NCBI RefSeq assembly: GCF_030503635.1
Contig: NZ_CP129965.1
Location: forward strand, 1,674,001 to 1,738,000
Direction of reading: 5' to 3'
From: Corynebacterium sp. P3-F1
Lineage (GTDB): Bacteria; Actinomycetota; Actinomycetes; Mycobacteriales; Mycobacteriaceae
DNA length: 64,000 bases
Within the stretch, counting starts at the first letter, position 1. Each line of letters opens with the position of its first letter. The position numbers were made by a program, and so were the translations under genes. Of this stretch, positions 51,921-64,000 are shown one piece after another. Under the pieces are notes generated by a model, which made no database searches, was not told the DNA's origin, and was given only the letters and a program-made list of their open reading frames with translations.

Positions 51921-52274
51921 GTGAGTACTTGGGACTTGGCCATTTTCAACGAGAACGCGAATGTCGATTTCCTCGATGACCTCGCTGACATGGACATCGA
52001 AGGGACGGTGGAGGCGGTGCGCGACGCGTGCTTGCTCGCCCTGGACAAAGACAACGCGACCGACGACGAGCTGCTCAACGGCCAAGCCGCAGCGACGATC
52101 GCCGCGATCTGGGCGGGTGCACCGTTCAGCGCCGGCGAGATCGCGGACACGTATTCTTTCCTCCGCGCCTCCTCGGTCGAACTCGACGAGAAGCTTATCG
52201 ACGCCGCCGTGGCCGTCCTCGAAGACGTCGACTCCGAGCGTGACGTGGATCAGTTCATCGAGGCGCTGTCCTAG
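51921..52274 (+). CDS. DUF4259 family protein
   Basis: 117 residues from GTG 51921, preceded by GGAAGGAG. It begins STWDLAIFNENANVDFLDDL, the typical DUF4259 start (xTWGxGxFDNDxAxDFLDEL), and continues as an acidic helical protein. Family function unknown; small cytoplasmic protein. It lies 116 bases before sahH. Confidence 0.82.
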   Translation: MSTWDLAIFNENANVDFLDDLADMDIEGTVEAVRDACLLALDKDNATDDELLNGQAAATIAAIWAGAPFSAGEIADTYSFLRASSVELDEKLIDAAVAVLEDVDSERDVDQFIEALS

Positions 52275-52320
52275 CCCGGACGTTGCCGCGGTCAACGACC
52301 TAAACTGGCCACGTTGAGCA

Positions 52321-52341
52321 AACGGCAACGGCATTGCCGTT
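52321..52341 (+). terminator. Hairpin upstream of sahH
   Basis: AACGGCAA (52321-52328) pairs perfectly with TTGCCGTT (52334-52341) around the loop CGGCA. There is no T-run. It may end the DUF4259 transcript or form part of the sahH leader. Confidence 0.5.
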
Positions 52342-52390
52342 CTATGACTCATTCACACCCCTAAGCGTTCCCATGAAGGAGACGATGCAC

Positions 52391-53851
<1,461 letters not shown>

Positions 53852-53894
53852 TTTGGAGTAGCCCGCATGCGCTCGCCGGAAGGGAAGGACACAG

Positions 53895-54536
53895 ATGATC
53901 ATCGCTCTCGAAGGAATCGACGGCGCCGGGAAGAATACTCTCGTGCGCGCACTCGTCGGTGAATTGGAAGCCGATGACGCCGTGACCAGTGTGGCCACGT
54001 TGTCCTTCCCGCGCTACGACGATTCCGTTCACGCCCAAATCGCCGCCGACGCATTGCACGGCACAATGGGGGACCTGACCGACTCGGCCCACGGCATGGC
54101 TGTCATGTTCGCCCTGGACCGGTACGGGGTAAGGGAGGAGTTGGGGCGCTACGCGGCGTCGACAAGCGAAATCTTGCTGCTCGACCGTTACGTCGCGTCG
54201 AACGCCGCGTACACGTCGGCGCGCACTGGGCGTATCGACGACCGCGCGTGGGTCGCGGACCTCGAATTCGGCCGCCTCGGACTGCCGCGGCCCGACCTGC
54301 AGGTCCTCGTGGACACCGAGCCGGAAACTGCCCGCGAGCGCGCGGCGAAACGCGAGCACCTCGACGCTTCCCGTACCCGCGACCGCTACGAACGCGACAC
54401 CGCGTTGCAGGACGCGACCTTCGCCGCCTACTCCGACATGGCGGACACGAACTGGGAGGGCCGGTGGCTCCGCGCGAGCGATCCGCAACCTATCATGCAA
54501 GCTATCGGCGCATTGAAGCGCCCACCCGCCAGCTAA
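53895..54536 (+). CDS. tmk: Thymidylate kinase
   Basis: 213 residues from ATG 53895, behind GGAAGGGAAGG. It has the P-loop ALEGIDGAGKNTLV, the DRY motif LDRYGVREELG and the substrate site LLDRYVASNAAYTSAR. The C-terminal LID region carries basic residues RTRDRYERD. It phosphorylates dTMP for DNA synthesis. It lies 42 bases before mtrA. The first P-loop residue after Lys is Asn rather than Ser, as in actinobacterial enzymes. Confidence 0.94.
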   Translation: MIIALEGIDGAGKNTLVRALVGELEADDAVTSVATLSFPRYDDSVHAQIAADALHGTMGDLTDSAHGMAVMFALDRYGVREELGRYAASTSEILLLDRYVASNAAYTSARTGRIDDRAWVADLEFGRLGLPRPDLQVLVDTEPETARERAAKREHLDASRTRDRYERDTALQDATFAAYSDMADTNWEGRWLRASDPQPIMQAIGALKRPPAS

Positions 54537-54578
54537 CGTGTGCGGTAACGCAACGCAGCAAGGAGCACCGAAATACCG

Positions 54579-55262
54579 ATGACGCCAAAGATCCTCGTCG
54601 TGGACGATGACCCCGCCATCTCCGAAATGCTGACCATCGTTCTGGATGCCGAAGGCTTTGAAGCCAAACCTGTAACCGATGGGCTCGAGGCGATCCCCGC
54701 CTTCCACAGCTACCAGCCCGACCTGATCTTGCTGGACCTCATGCTCCCCGGCATGAGCGGCGTGGACATCTGCAAAGAAATCCGCAAAGAATCCGCCGTG
54801 CCGATCGTGATGCTCACCGCAAAGACCGACACCGTCGATGTGGTGCTGGGGCTGGAATCCGGGGCGGACGATTACATCACCAAACCGTTCAAACCCCGTG
54901 AGCTGGTTGCGCGCATCCGCGCTCGCCTGCGCCAAAATGTCGAGGAACCGTCTGAGGTGCTGGAGATCGGGGACCTGACCATCGACGTGCCGCAACACAT
55001 CGTCACCCGCGGCGACACCGAGATTAACCTCACCCCGCTCGAATTCGACCTGCTGGTGGAATTGGCGCGTAAACCGCACCAGGTGCACACCCGCGAAGAA
55101 TTGCTGGAGAGAGTGTGGGGCTACCGCAACGCCTCCGACACCCGCCTGGTCAACGTCCATGTGCAGCGCCTGCGCGCCAAGATCGAGCACGACCCGGAGA
55201 ACCCCGAGATCGTCCTCACCGTGCGCGGCGTGGGTTACAAGACTGGACGGCCGGGGGTGTAA
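54579..55262 (+). CDS. mtrA: Response regulator MtrA
   Basis: 227 residues from ATG 54579. It is an OmpR/PhoB-type regulator: receiver with Asp9-Asp11 acidic pocket, phosphoacceptor Asp53 (LILLDLMLPGMSG), conserved Thr in VMLTAKTD and Lys in ITKPFKP, then a winged-helix domain with LTPLEFDLLVELARKPHQV and VNVHVQRLRAKIE. MtrA controls cell-wall hydrolase, osmolyte-transporter and division genes. The sensor MtrB and lipoprotein LpqB follow on the same transcript. Confidence 0.97.
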   Translation: MTPKILVVDDDPAISEMLTIVLDAEGFEAKPVTDGLEAIPAFHSYQPDLILLDLMLPGMSGVDICKEIRKESAVPIVMLTAKTDTVDVVLGLESGADDYITKPFKPRELVARIRARLRQNVEEPSEVLEIGDLTIDVPQHIVTRGDTEINLTPLEFDLLVELARKPHQVHTREELLERVWGYRNASDTRLVNVHVQRLRAKIEHDPENPEIVLTVRGVGYKTGRPGV

Positions 55263-55340
55263 CAGGCCCTGGCTACTAATCTGAAACGGGCCAGGGAAAG
55301 CCTCGCCCAGAGTTGGCGGACCTCGCTGCAGGTCCGGTTC

Positions 55341-56924
55341 GTGGGCACGGTGCTCATCGTTTCCGCGATCGTGATGGGTGTGCTAGCCCTCGCTCTCGCG
55401 TCGGTGGTCACGGAGCGTCTCGTCGCGCTCAAGCTGGAAAATGCCCAGTACGACCTCGAGCGCGTGCGGGGCACGGTGGAAGAACAGCTGCGCAACACCT
55501 CCGCGACCGGTGCGTCGACGCAGAGCCGCCTCAACTCCGCCCGCGCGGCGTTGGCGCAGCGCTCCCAGCAGGACCAGCCAGCTACGGGCGCCTACGAGCC
55601 GGTCCTGTTGGTGCCGCAGCAAAGCGGGGTGATCACCTCGCCGGAGGATTTCACGATTCCGGAGCGGTTGGTCGTCGACTTCGTTGGCAAGGGCCAGGTG
55701 GCGTACCAGTTCAACCCCGTCAACAACGGGGGCCGGCAGTACGACGCCCTGATCATCGGCACCCCGACGGATTCGGACATCCAGGGGCTTCAGCTCTACT
55801 TGGTCATGGACATGGCCAGCGAGCGCCAGACACTCGCGCTCATGCGCGGCCTGCTCACATCCGCCGGCATCGTCGTCGTGGTTCTGTTGGTGGGAATTGC
55901 CTGGCTGTCGTCGCAGCAGCTTGTCGCGCCTGTCCGCTCCGCCTCCCGGATTGCGGAACGCCTCGCTGGCGGTCACTTGCGGGAACGCATGGCTGTCGAG
56001 GGTGAAGACGAGATGGCCCGCCTCGCACTGTCCTTCAACGACATGGCCGACAACCTGTCCAGCAAGATCACCCAGCTGGAGGAGTACGGCGACCTGCAGC
56101 GGCAGTTCACCTCCGACGTGTCGCACGAGCTGCGCACGCCGCTGACCACAGTCCGCATGGCGGCAGACATGATCGCCGCCGACGAAGAGAGCCTCGAACC
56201 TCACACACGCCGCGCATCCCAGTTGATGATCCGCGAGCTCGACCGGTTTGAAGCGCTGCTTGCAGACTTGCTGGAGATTTCGCGTCACGACGCCGGTGTA
56301 GCGGACCTCTCCGCCGCCACCATCGACGCCCGCTCACCGATCGAGTCCGCGTGGTCCCAGACCTCGGCGCTGGCCGAAGAGCTCGATGTGGCCGTGGAAT
56401 TCGACATCCCCGAGGAGCCCGTGCAGCTGGTGGGCGACCCCCGCCGGATCGAGCGCATCGTGCGCAACCTGCTGGCAAACGCCATCGACCATTCCGAGGG
56501 CAACCCGGTGTGCGTGGAGCTAGCCGCGAATGAGGAGGCTGTGGCCATCACCGTCACCGACGGGGGCGTGGGGCTGAAACCGGGTCAGGAGGAGTTGGTG
56601 TTCAACCGGTTCTGGCGCGCGGACTCGTCCCGTAAACGCCACTCCGGCGGCACCGGCCTGGGTCTTGCCATCGCCCGCGAAGATGCGCAACTCCACCACG
56701 GCATCTTGGATGCCGCCGGAACCGCCGGCGTGGGCTCGCAGTTCCGGCTCGTGCTGCCCCGCGACCCGGAGGCAGGCTTTACCGACGCGCCATTGAAACT
56801 GCACGCTCCCGGCGCGCCGGAGACCGAAAACATCCCGCCTGAAATGGTGCATACCAGTCACGGCGGCGAGACGCCTGAACTGCCGGCACCGTCCGCGCCA
56901 CAGGCCGAGGAGCGTGAGCCGTGA
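55341..56924 (+). CDS. mtrB: Sensor histidine kinase MtrB (start uncertain)
   Basis: 527 residues if GTG 55341 is used. There are two membrane helices (about residues 2-22 and 175-192 in this numbering) around an extracytoplasmic sensor loop, a HAMP domain, the His box SDVSHELRTPL (His262), an N-box NLLANAIDHSEGN and G-boxes DGGVGLKPG and GGTGLGLA. The in-frame codons upstream, 55263-55340, encode QSWRTSLQVRF, matching mycobacterial MtrB AWRRSLQLRVV (from memory), but contain no ATG, GTG or TTG; CTG 55269 or 55281 may be used. The last 4 bases overlap lpqB. Confidence 0.9.
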   Translation: MGTVLIVSAIVMGVLALALASVVTERLVALKLENAQYDLERVRGTVEEQLRNTSATGASTQSRLNSARAALAQRSQQDQPATGAYEPVLLVPQQSGVITSPEDFTIPERLVVDFVGKGQVAYQFNPVNNGGRQYDALIIGTPTDSDIQGLQLYLVMDMASERQTLALMRGLLTSAGIVVVVLLVGIAWLSSQQLVAPVRSASRIAERLAGGHLRERMAVEGEDEMARLALSFNDMADNLSSKITQLEEYGDLQRQFTSDVSHELRTPLTTVRMAADMIAADEESLEPHTRRASQLMIRELDRFEALLADLLEISRHDAGVADLSAATIDARSPIESAWSQTSALAEELDVAVEFDIPEEPVQLVGDPRRIERIVRNLLANAIDHSEGNPVCVELAANEEAVAITVTDGGVGLKPGQEELVFNRFWRADSSRKRHSGGTGLGLAIAREDAQLHHGILDAAGTAGVGSQFRLVLPRDPEAGFTDAPLKLHAPGAPETENIPPEMVHTSHGGETPELPAPSAPQAEEREP

Positions 56925-58678
56925 TGAGCTTTGCAACACCCCGCAGGAAGTCCGCGGCACGGGCGGCACTGGCCGCTTGCTCCGCAGGAATGCTATTCGC
57001 CATCGGCGGGTGCGCGACATTGCCGACGACCACCGAGCCTCATGCCCTGCACGAGTTCGAGGGTCGTCCCAACCCCACGCAAGAAATGGAGCCGACCAGG
57101 AACGCTGAGCCGGATCTCCTGCTGCGCGAATTCTTCGCCGCCTCGGCCAACCCCTCAGGACAGTACGAGGCCGCGCGGCGGTATCTGACCGCACCCATGA
57201 GACAGGTGTGGGAGCCTCGCGAGAACATTCTCATCCTGGATACGTTCGAGCTCACCTCGCGCCCCTCGACCGACCAGTCGAAGCGGTCCTATCAGGTCGA
57301 GGGGCGCATCATCGGATCACTCGATCCCGGAGGCATTTTCCAGCCGGATAACCAGCAGTATCAAGCCACCATGGAGCTGGCGCAGGAAGACGGCCAATGG
57401 CGCATCGCCGGGCTACCGAATGACGTCGTGGTGGATCGCACCGAGCTGCGCAACCACTACGAGCCCCGGAACATCTTCTTCTACGACTCCACGGACCAAG
57501 CGCTGATCCCCGACCGGCGCTGGGTGTACTCCGCAGCGACGTCCAAAGAAGACTCGCTTTTGAGCCTGCTCGTCAGCGGCCCGTCTTCCGTCATTGCCCC
57601 GGCGGTGAACACTGCCGCGGCGGATGACGTGGCGTACACCGGATCCGCCGACGGTGTCTACCGCTTCACCGGCCTGGCCGACGCGGAAGAAAAGACTCGC
57701 GCCCGCTTTGCCGCGCAGGTGGTGTGGACTCTAGCCTCCGCAGGAGTCCCGGGGCCCTACCCGGTGACGCTCAACGGCGTGCCCTTGGTGGGGGAGAACC
57801 AGGAGCTCAGCATCGAGCAATTCCGGGAGCTCGATCCAATCAAGAAAATCGACGGCGGACCGGACCTGTACACGCTGCGTGACGGGGAAGTCACCAGCGT
57901 GGATAACTTGGGTGAGGGGGAGGAACCAGAGGTGGCGCCGGTGGAATCGTTGAACAAGCTGGGCAGCGTTTCTTCTGTGGACATCGGCGACGAAGGCAAC
58001 TACGCCGCTGTGATCAACGTCGGTGACGACGAACAAGCGCTTGTCGCCGGGGCTGTGGACTCGGAGAGCAAGGAAGTGCAGCGCGCCGGCAGCTTCACCC
58101 GACCCACCCTCGAACCCGGCCACACCGCTGCGTGGTCCGTGGCCGACGGCAAGAGCGTGATCCGCGCGGACCGTTCCGCCGCGACCGGGGAAGTGCAGGT
58201 GGCAGGTGTGCAGGTGCAGCTCCCGCCGAATGTGGATGGGGAGATCACGTTCTTGCGCCTGTCCGACACGGGCTCGCGCGTGGCCATGATCGTGGACGGT
58301 CACCTTGTCGTCGGCGTGGTGGAACGCCGCGACAACGGCCAGCGCGCCGTGGTCAACACCGCCAAGTACGCCGATGTGGAGCTCGACGGCTCCGCGGTCA
58401 GCGTGGACTGGCAGCCAGACGGATCCCTGCTTGTGGGCACATCAGCAAGTCAGCGCCCGGTGGTCCGCGTGGAGCAGGACGGCTCCTCACTCACAGCTCT
58501 GCCATCCGGCAATGTGGGCGGCCCCGTCGTCGCCGTAGGCGCCACGGTGGACACGATGTACATCACCGATTCCAAGGTGCTCATGCGCATGCCGCTGCCC
58601 ACCAAGGACTCGTTGAACTGGCGTGAAGTTCCCGGTCAGCAGGGCGTGCGCGCCGCCCCGGTGGTGCCGCGGCCGTGA
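56921..58678 (+). CDS. lpqB: Lipoprotein LpqB (MtrAB partner)
   Basis: 585 residues from GTG 56921 (ATG 56924 also possible), overlapping mtrB by 4 bases. It has a lipoprotein signal with lipobox AIGGC (Cys31), a GerMN-like domain (about residues 220-310) and a C-terminal beta-propeller-like half. LpqB interacts with the MtrB sensor domain at the outer membrane face and modulates its activity. The order mtrA-mtrB-lpqB is conserved across actinobacteria. Confidence 0.94.
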   Translation: MMSFATPRRKSAARAALAACSAGMLFAIGGCATLPTTTEPHALHEFEGRPNPTQEMEPTRNAEPDLLLREFFAASANPSGQYEAARRYLTAPMRQVWEPRENILILDTFELTSRPSTDQSKRSYQVEGRIIGSLDPGGIFQPDNQQYQATMELAQEDGQWRIAGLPNDVVVDRTELRNHYEPRNIFFYDSTDQALIPDRRWVYSAATSKEDSLLSLLVSGPSSVIAPAVNTAAADDVAYTGSADGVYRFTGLADAEEKTRARFAAQVVWTLASAGVPGPYPVTLNGVPLVGENQELSIEQFRELDPIKKIDGGPDLYTLRDGEVTSVDNLGEGEEPEVAPVESLNKLGSVSSVDIGDEGNYAAVINVGDDEQALVAGAVDSESKEVQRAGSFTRPTLEPGHTAAWSVADGKSVIRADRSAATGEVQVAGVQVQLPPNVDGEITFLRLSDTGSRVAMIVDGHLVVGVVERRDNGQRAVVNTAKYADVELDGSAVSVDWQPDGSLLVGTSASQRPVVRVEQDGSSLTALPSGNVGGPVVAVGATVDTMYITDSKVLMRMPLPTKDSLNWREVPGQQGVRAAPVVPRP

Positions 58679-59283
58679 TCGGGGAGCTGCTTCTCCCGCG
58701 GCGGTGCGCCGGGTGCGCGGCTCCCGGGCACCTTTTGTGCCCGCGGTGCCGGACGCAGCTCGCGGCTCCGCCGTTCCGTCACACCCCCGGGGCGCCAGTG
58801 CACGTTCCGGTGTTCGCCTTCGGACCGTATGCGAACCCGCACCGAGGGGTGATCTTGGCCATGAAAGAGCACAATAACGTGCTCGTCCGGCGTTACATCG
58901 GCGCCGTCCTCGCCGCTGGTCTGCGCCACTTGGAGGCCCAAGGCGAAATCCCGGCCGGGGCACACCTTGTGCCGGCGCCGACCCGCGCGACCTCCGCCCG
59001 GGCCCGTGGAGGCGATCCCGTCACAGCGATCTGCGCGGCATCCGGGTACCGGACGCACCCGGTGCTGCGGTTGGCGGAGGACACTCCCGACCAGGGGTCG
59101 CTCGATGAGTCCGGCCGGCGGCGAAACCTGCAGGGAATGGTCTCCATTACGGCCGTGCCCGCCCGCCCCGTCATCGTGGTGGACGATGTGGTGACAACGG
59201 GGGCGACGCTTCAGGCGAGCGTCGAAAAGCTTCTTGCGCACGGTGGTGACGTGCGCGCTTGCCTGGTTCTGGCAGCCGCTTAG
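58675..59283 (+). CDS. ComF-like phosphoribosyltransferase
   Basis: 202 residues from GTG 58675, overlapping the lpqB stop (GTGA). An N-terminal zinc ribbon with two CxxC pairs (RRCAGCAAPG and LLCPRCRT) is followed by a phosphoribosyltransferase fold with PRPP loop VIVVDDVVTTGATL. Relatives are needed for DNA uptake in competent bacteria; in corynebacteria no competence is known, so the substrate is unclear. Translation is coupled with the MtrAB-LpqB genes. Confidence 0.88.
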   Translation: MIGELLLPRRCAGCAAPGHLLCPRCRTQLAAPPFRHTPGAPVHVPVFAFGPYANPHRGVILAMKEHNNVLVRRYIGAVLAAGLRHLEAQGEIPAGAHLVPAPTRATSARARGGDPVTAICAASGYRTHPVLRLAEDTPDQGSLDESGRRRNLQGMVSITAVPARPVIVVDDVVTTGATLQASVEKLLAHGGDVRACLVLAAA

Positions 59284-59321
59284 ACCCCTTCTGAAACACC
59301 GTTACAAACACGTGAACTGAT

Positions 59322-59350
59322 GGAAACCGCGCGATGGCGGTAGGTATAAT
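59322..59350 (+). promoter_or_regulatory. Promoter of the hibernation-factor gene
   Basis: A perfect TATAAT (59345-59350) lies 56 bases before the hpf ATG. At the -35 distance (17 bases) is GGAAAC (59322-59327), which resembles the GGAA of stress sigma factors rather than TTGACA. This suggests general-stress or stationary-phase control, as reported for hpf in C. glutamicum (from memory). Confidence 0.6.
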
Positions 59351-59405
59351 TCTAAGTAGAGCGAGCGATTGCGTTCGACGTTCCCGACCAGAAGGAGGAA
59401 AGCAG

Positions 59406-60077
59406 ATGACCTCTGCAAACGAGAACAACAACGAAGCCCTGGCCCCTGAAGCACAGGTGACCATCACGGGCCGCAACGTCGAAGTTCCGGAGCACTTTCA
59501 GGAACGCGTGAACAGCAAGCTGGCCAAGATCGAGAAACTCGATCCGACCTTGACCTTCTTCCACGTCGAACTGCAGCACGAGCCCAACCCGCGCCGGGAG
59601 GCGCGGGCGAACCGCATTCAGATCACCGCGACGGGCAAGGGCCACCTCGCCCGCGCCGAGGCTAAGGAAGACAGCTTCTACGCGGCGCTCGAATCGGCCG
59701 TGGGCAAACTGGAGCGGTCCCTGCGCAAGGTGAAGGTCCGCCGCGAGATCTCCATGGGCGGCCACCGAGCACCGAAGTCCACCGGCCAGATCGCAGCGGA
59801 GCTCGCGGCCGAAGCCGAGCAGGCGCGTGCACAGGAGAAGCCCGAGGTTGACCCGTACGCAGTGGAGGATCAGCTGCCGGGCCAGGTCGTGCGCACTAAG
59901 GAGCACCCGGCCACCCCGATGAGCGTAGACGATGCTCTGTCCGAGATGGAGCTGGTGGGGCACGACTTCTACCTCTTCATCAATTCCGAGACCAACCGCC
60001 CGTCGGTGGTGTACCGCCGCCACGCGTACGACTACGGTCTGATCACCCTCGTCCCCGAGGAAGAATCCGGCGAATAA
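59406..60077 (+). CDS. hpf: Long-form ribosome hibernation-promoting factor
   Basis: 223 residues from ATG 59406, with AGAAGGAGG upstream. The N-terminal RaiA/HPF domain ([45 protein letters not shown]) binds the decoding centre. A charged linker (residues 125-165) and the C-terminal dimerisation domain ([33 protein letters not shown]) pair two 70S ribosomes into 100S dimers. Monocistronic, with its own promoter and a strong terminator. Confidence 0.95.
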   Translation: MTSANENNNEALAPEAQVTITGRNVEVPEHFQERVNSKLAKIEKLDPTLTFFHVELQHEPNPRREARANRIQITATGKGHLARAEAKEDSFYAALESAVGKLERSLRKVKVRREISMGGHRAPKSTGQIAAELAAEAEQARAQEKPEVDPYAVEDQLPGQVVRTKEHPATPMSVDDALSEMELVGHDFYLFINSETNRPSVVYRRHAYDYGLITLVPEEESGE

Positions 60078-60137
60078 GCCCAGCTGTTGGCCGCTCGGCG
60101 GAGTAGGCCCAGTAAAACCAGTACACCCAGTAAGCAC

Positions 60138-60178
60138 TGCCCGTTCCCCTCCGTCATGCGCGGCGAGGGGAACGGGCA
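60138..60178 (+). terminator. Terminator of hpf
   Basis: A perfect 14-bp stem: TGCCCGTTCCCCTC (60138-60151) with GAGGGGAACGGGCA (60165-60178), followed by GAGGCATTTT. Just before it, the triplet AGTA repeats in short CCAGTA units (60108-60131). Confidence 0.85.
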
Positions 60179-60339
60179 GAGGCATTTTCACAGTCGACTA
60201 CCAGCACTTCCTGCCCGCCTCAAAGTGGTCCGGATTCAGCGCGTGCGTACAATGGCGGTTTGAACAGCGAGCAGGCCAGTCCTTTTCAATCAGGTCCCGC
60301 TCGCGTGACCACGTATCCAACCCGAAAAGGAAGCACAAC

Positions 60340-62883
<2,544 letters not shown>

Positions 62884-62919
62884 TCCACTCCGGGTCCGGC
62901 TTCTCCCACCGGCTCGCGG

Positions 62920-63300
62920 TCACAGAACCCGGAATGACACGAGGCGGTCTGCTTTGATGCGCGCCACCCACGCGTAGCGCGTTCCAGCCGAGACCGCGGT
63001 GCCGAAAAATTCCTGGCCGCGCTGCCGGCTGGTGGCCACGCGCACATGACCGGGTGGAAGACCACCGATTCGCCGCGCCCTGACGTACGTTCGGACCATC
63101 GGTGCGAAAGCCCGTTTCTGTAGCGCGCGGATGTCCCGGATCCCGAAGGTGGCATCTAGCGCCATCGTGATCAGCGGGGACGTGACTAGCGGGTCGTCGA
63201 TCGGGCGCGCCGTGCGGTGGACCGGTGGCGCGGATCGTGAACTGGCAGGGGTTGGGAGTAGCACTTTCAGGTGCGTGTGGCCAGGAACGGGGTAGTACAA
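62920..63300 (-). CDS. Rv3235-family protein
   Basis: 126 residues from TTG 63300, supported by GGAGG nine bases upstream; GTG 63264 is an alternative. The N-terminal third is Pro/Arg-rich. The remainder (a helix ALQKRAFAPMVRTYVRARRI, a strand VRVATSRQRGQEFFGTAVSA, and YAWVARIKADRLVSFRVL) fits the actinobacterial Rv3235 family. Its location beside secA fits too. Function unknown. Convergent with secA, ending about 36 bases from it. Confidence 0.78.
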   Translation of the reverse strand: MYYPVPGHTHLKVLLPTPASSRSAPPVHRTARPIDDPLVTSPLITMALDATFGIRDIRALQKRAFAPMVRTYVRARRIGGLPPGHVRVATSRQRGQEFFGTAVSAGTRYAWVARIKADRLVSFRVL

Positions 63301-63505
63301 CGAGCTGAACCTCCGTGGTGTGCGCAGCCGGGAACAGTGATTTCCGGCGCTTCACCCCGGGGGCGGACGCGGCGTGGGCTAGGTAGTATTGTGCCAGGAT
63401 CCGGACGGGTTGTCCGGAATAATCGACCGCCCACGGTCTACTGCAGTAGACAGTGGGGCGGGCCGCGAGAAGAAGCCGCGAGAAGAAACAGAAACGGGGT
63501 CGTTG

Positions 63506-63916
63506 ATGCAGGGTTTGATTGTGGACTATGCCGGAGTGCTCGACGTGGACGGTGAGGACGTGCAGCGCTGGCAGGCGCTTTTCGCTGCTCTCAAGGAAAA
63601 CGAGATCAGCACCGCCATTTTGTCCAATGACCCGGGCGGCTCGGAAGCAGACGCGATCCGCGAATGGGAGTTCCGCGGACACGTCGATGCCGTCGTGCTC
63701 TCCGGTGAGGTCGGAGTGGAAAAGCCGGAAAAGGCGGCCTTCCAGGCAGCGGCGGATGCGATCGGCATGCCGCTGGAGGAGTGCACGATGATCGACGACG
63801 ACATTCTCAATGTCCGCGGCGCGGTCGAGGCCGGCTTGGTGGGTATTCTCCACACCGCTTTCGATCGCACTGTTGTGGAGATCCAGTCTCTTTACGGCAT
63901 CGAGGGCGAGTTCTAG
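63506..63916 (+). CDS. HAD-superfamily hydrolase (short)
   Basis: 136 residues from ATG 63506. It has HAD motifs: nucleophile LIVDYAGVLD (Asp7), motif II AILSNDPGG, Lys in EVGVEKPEKAAF and the acidic motif TMIDDDILNVRGA. Position +2 after the nucleophile is Ala, where phosphatases usually have Asp, as in the DFGGVL subgroup. The cap domain is minimal. Substrate unknown. Its stop shares one base with the GTG of the next gene. Confidence 0.85.
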   Translation: MQGLIVDYAGVLDVDGEDVQRWQALFAALKENEISTAILSNDPGGSEADAIREWEFRGHVDAVVLSGEVGVEKPEKAAFQAAADAIGMPLEECTMIDDDILNVRGAVEAGLVGILHTAFDRTVVEIQSLYGIEGEF

Positions 63917-64000
63917 TGCGCGTCTACATTCCCGCCACCTTTGCCATGCTCAAAGAACTCGACGCGGACGGCTCCATTCACGCCCGTAGCGGGTGGGGCT
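63916..64000 (+). CDS. DUF6912-like protein, 5' end only
   Basis: GTG 63916 opens a frame reading MRVYIPATFAMLKELDADG that continues past the window end. This start matches the actinobacterial DUF6912 family (MRVYLPATxxxLxxL), as I recall it. It follows the HAD gene directly (TAGTG overlap), which is a common pairing. Only 28 codons are visible. Confidence 0.7.
   Translation, partial: MRVYIPATFAMLKELDADGSIHARSGWG

Noticed and set aside
52275..52390. Possible SAH riboswitch upstream of sahH
   Set aside because: Only one simple 8-bp hairpin is present, and I could not find the conserved core of the SAH riboswitch; the leader is also short.
54579..56924. An MtrA-MtrB fusion by stop read-through
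   Set aside because: The two genes are in the same frame with one TAA between them, but separate proteins are universal in the family; an unusual start for mtrB is the simpler explanation.

Overview
The window is high-GC actinobacterial DNA, and gene content and order point to Corynebacterium (mycolic-acid Corynebacteriales). Markers are the fused accBC acyl-CoA carboxylase alpha chain with separate beta and epsilon chains, maf beside accE, an LCP protein next to the WbbL rhamnosyltransferase, manC, a WhiB2-type regulator followed by metallopeptidase-like and DUF3499 genes, manB/SIS/manA, and sahH-tmk-mtrA-mtrB-lpqB-comF-hpf-secA. From memory, this last part is collinear with C. glutamicum and with the Rv3240c-Rv3265c region of M. 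tuberculosis. Function calls come from reading the sequence and from family knowledge; no database search was run.

Layout. 1-10 kb: 3' part of pyruvate carboxylase, a DUF305 protein, a trehalose/maltose-type ABC importer (binding lipoprotein and two permeases, no ATPase), a GNAT acetyltransferase, accBC and a rhodanese. 10-17 kb: a solitary ATP-grasp-like protein with a structured 3' region, then a glycine-betaine block (choline oxidase/dehydrogenase, betaine-aldehyde dehydrogenase, BCCT transporter). 17-25 kb: a DUF4282 protein with a long Ser/Gly/Tyr-rich head, the accD-accE-maf-DoxX-like operon, a tandem lipoprotein family with a decayed third copy, and a serine/threonine-type transporter. 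25-34.4 kb is the accessory part: a secreted phytase-like esterase, DUF2200, a hipBA toxin-antitoxin pair, remnants of a restriction enzyme and of an SNF2-type helicase, a solitary STAND-like ATPase, a membrane/secreted pair, and an arsenic islet (arsR/acr3-arsC). 34.4-41 kb: birA, a PH-domain membrane protein, LysR-acetolactate decarboxylase, a TehA-like carrier, purK-purE-ydcF and a TIGR03089 protein. 41-64 kb: cell-envelope and core genes, including the MtrAB-LpqB signalling set and SecA.

How the genes work together. Pyc, AccBC, AccD and AccE are biotin enzymes or partners, and BirA in the same window can biotinylate them. BetT imports choline and BetA/BetB oxidise it to glycine betaine. 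WbbL builds the rhamnose linker of arabinogalactan, LcpA attaches the polymer to peptidoglycan, and ManA/ManB/ManC supply GDP-mannose for lipomannan-type glycolipids. MtrAB/LpqB sense and adjust the envelope.

The most notable observations are: an AccD-like chain that has lost the conserved glycine loops of carboxyltransferases; a rhodanese with no cysteine at all; conserved mtrB N-terminal coding sequence with no ATG/GTG/TTG ahead of it; two strongly structured intergenic elements between 11.2 and 11.5 kb; and two sets of direct repeats that bracket the hipBA islet and the arsenic islet. I did not find a complete undescribed multi-gene system. The best candidates for unknown biology are the orphan ATPase with its twin 16-bp repeats, the Cys-containing secreted/membrane pair, and the ATP-grasp protein with its structured 3' RNA.
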